Below, one piece after another: positions 5,252 to 5,739 of a DNA stretch of 5,739 nt (its first letter is position 1; every line of letters starts with the position of its first letter). The stretch is from assembly GCA_023398955.1 (NCBI GenBank), contig JAEWRL010000051.1:1-5739 (forward strand), in the 5' to 3' direction. The position numbers and the translations under genes are program-made. This DNA is from Pseudomonadota bacterium. Lineage in GTDB: Bacteria; Myxococcota_A; Polyangia; Polyangiales; Polyangiaceae. The notes under the pieces are model-generated. The model was not told the DNA's origin. It saw nothing but the letters and a program-made list of their open reading frames with translations, and made no database searches.

Positions 5252-5739
5252 GCAAGAAGGCGCCTTCCGCAGCGAACCTTAGTGCCATGCCGGTGACCCT
5301 GCTCTCTTGGAGTGGGTATGTGCAATTTAGCCCGATTGACCCGCTCCCAATTTCCACGCCACTGTATTCCATCATGGTCAATTGCACATATATCCTCGGA
5401 CGCGTGCAATCTAGTGCGGGTGACCCGGTGCCAATTGCACATCACCCCTTCCAGGAGCGGGTGACCCGCTCTTTGGGAGAGGGCGCGGGCAATCTAGCAC
5501 GGGTGACCCGCTCCCAATTTCATCTTCACTGCATGAGATCATGGTCATCTGCACATACTTCCTCGGACACGTGCAATTTTGCGCGGGTGACCCGGGGCCA
5601 ATTGCACATCGCGCCTTTCCAGGAGCGGGTGACCCGCTCCCGCGACGTGAGCCGGGCTTCCTGCAGAGCGGGTGACCCGCTCGCGGCACCATTTCCGGGC
5701 CACCGACACCGGGTGACCCGCCTTCGGGGTCGTTCGCTG
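5252..5739. repeat. Array of CGGGTGACCCG palindromes with about 42-bp period
   Basis: The core CGGGT-G-ACCCG is exact with centres at 5422, 5463, 5505, 5589, 5631, 5674 and 5715. Decayed copies are centred at 5338 (CGATT-G-ACCCG), 5295 (CCGGT-G-ACCCT) and 5252 (left half only). At 5379 and 5547 the reverse-oriented core GGTCA survives. Spacing between successive centres is 41-43 bp throughout. At 5463, 5631 and 5674 the arms lengthen to GAGCGGGT/ACCCGCTC. At 5422 and 5589 the core is nested in a wider dyad, GTGCAAT/ATTGCAC. As RNA, the long-armed copies could fold as a 6-7 bp stem with a GTGAC loop. There is no convincing coding potential. The array is not closed at the window edge. Function unknown. 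Confidence 0.93.
5321..5640. repeat. Two copies of a 167-168 bp higher-order unit
   Basis: The segment at about 5321-5472 is repeated at about 5488-5640. Shared landmarks keep a constant offset: ATCATGGTCA (5371 and 5538), CCTCGGA (5394 and 5561), GTGCAAT (5404 and 5571), GCGGGTGACCCGG (5416 and 5583) and CCAATTGCACATC (5431 and 5598) at 167 bp; CCAGGAGCGGGTGACCCGCTC (a 21-base shared block starting 5451 and 5619) at 168 bp. Each unit spans four 42-bp monomers of different type, so this is a multimeric, satellite-like organisation. Confidence 0.9.

Noticed and set aside
5161..5445. Open frame on the minus strand across the repeat boundary
   Set aside because: It spans two unrelated repeat systems and resembles no family; it looks fortuitous.
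5411..5692. Open frame on the minus strand with repeated GSPAP-like peptides
   Set aside because: The open frame and peptide period of about 14 residues follow from the 42-bp DNA repeat; spacing steps of 41 and 43 bp shift the frame between monomers and no ribosome site is seen.
5252..5739. CRISPR array
   Set aside because: The period of 42 bp with an 11-17 bp palindromic core is too short for CRISPR repeats, the repeats vary, and the spacers are themselves repeated at 168 bp.
5252..5739. Integron attC sites or plasmid iterons
   Set aside because: No RYYYAAC/GTTRRRY ends, cassette genes, integrase or replication initiator are visible, and the monomers are palindromic rather than simple direct iterons.

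Overview
The window is GC-rich bacterial DNA. It holds a compact methionine-synthesis locus, flanked on the left by mostly non-coding sequence with one gene remnant and on the right by a striking repeat array. The proteins look proteobacterial. GC-rich codon use, loose low-complexity linkers and abundant small repeats suggest a large-genome soil bacterium, perhaps a myxobacterium. That placement is an inference from style, not from a marker gene.

Layout. Positions 1-566 contain no convincing intact gene. On the minus strand at about 446-523 there is the N-terminal end of a ribbon-helix-helix antitoxin-like protein whose reading frame then degenerates. Positions 567-2966 (minus) encode MetE, the cobalamin-independent methionine synthase, with all zinc ligands present and an unusual Gly/Thr/Arg-rich insertion built from a 24-bp tandem repeat. 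A 94-bp divergent control region separates it from metR (3061-3978, plus), the LysR-type activator of methionine genes. Downstream in the same direction, 4044-5093 encodes a protein of the methylenetetrahydrofolate reductase superfamily. From about 5094 to the end no gene is supported. There is a 61-bp-spaced direct repeat, then an array of CGGGT-G-ACCCG palindromes at about 42-bp spacing that runs off the right edge.

How the genes fit together. MetE makes methionine from homocysteine using 5-methyltetrahydrofolate polyglutamate. MetR normally senses homocysteine and controls metE. The reductase-like protein belongs to the superfamily that makes 5-methyltetrahydrofolate, so the three genes form a plausible regulator, methyl-donor supply and synthase module. 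However, the reductase-like protein appears to lack the catalytic glutamate of MetF, so its exact reaction is open.

The most unusual item is the right-hand array (5252-5739). Palindrome centres fall every 41-43 bp over about 11 positions. Monomers are grouped into a 167-168 bp higher-order unit that is itself duplicated. The copies nearest the genes are decayed and those near the right edge are sharp. It does not look like CRISPR, an integron or ordinary iterons.
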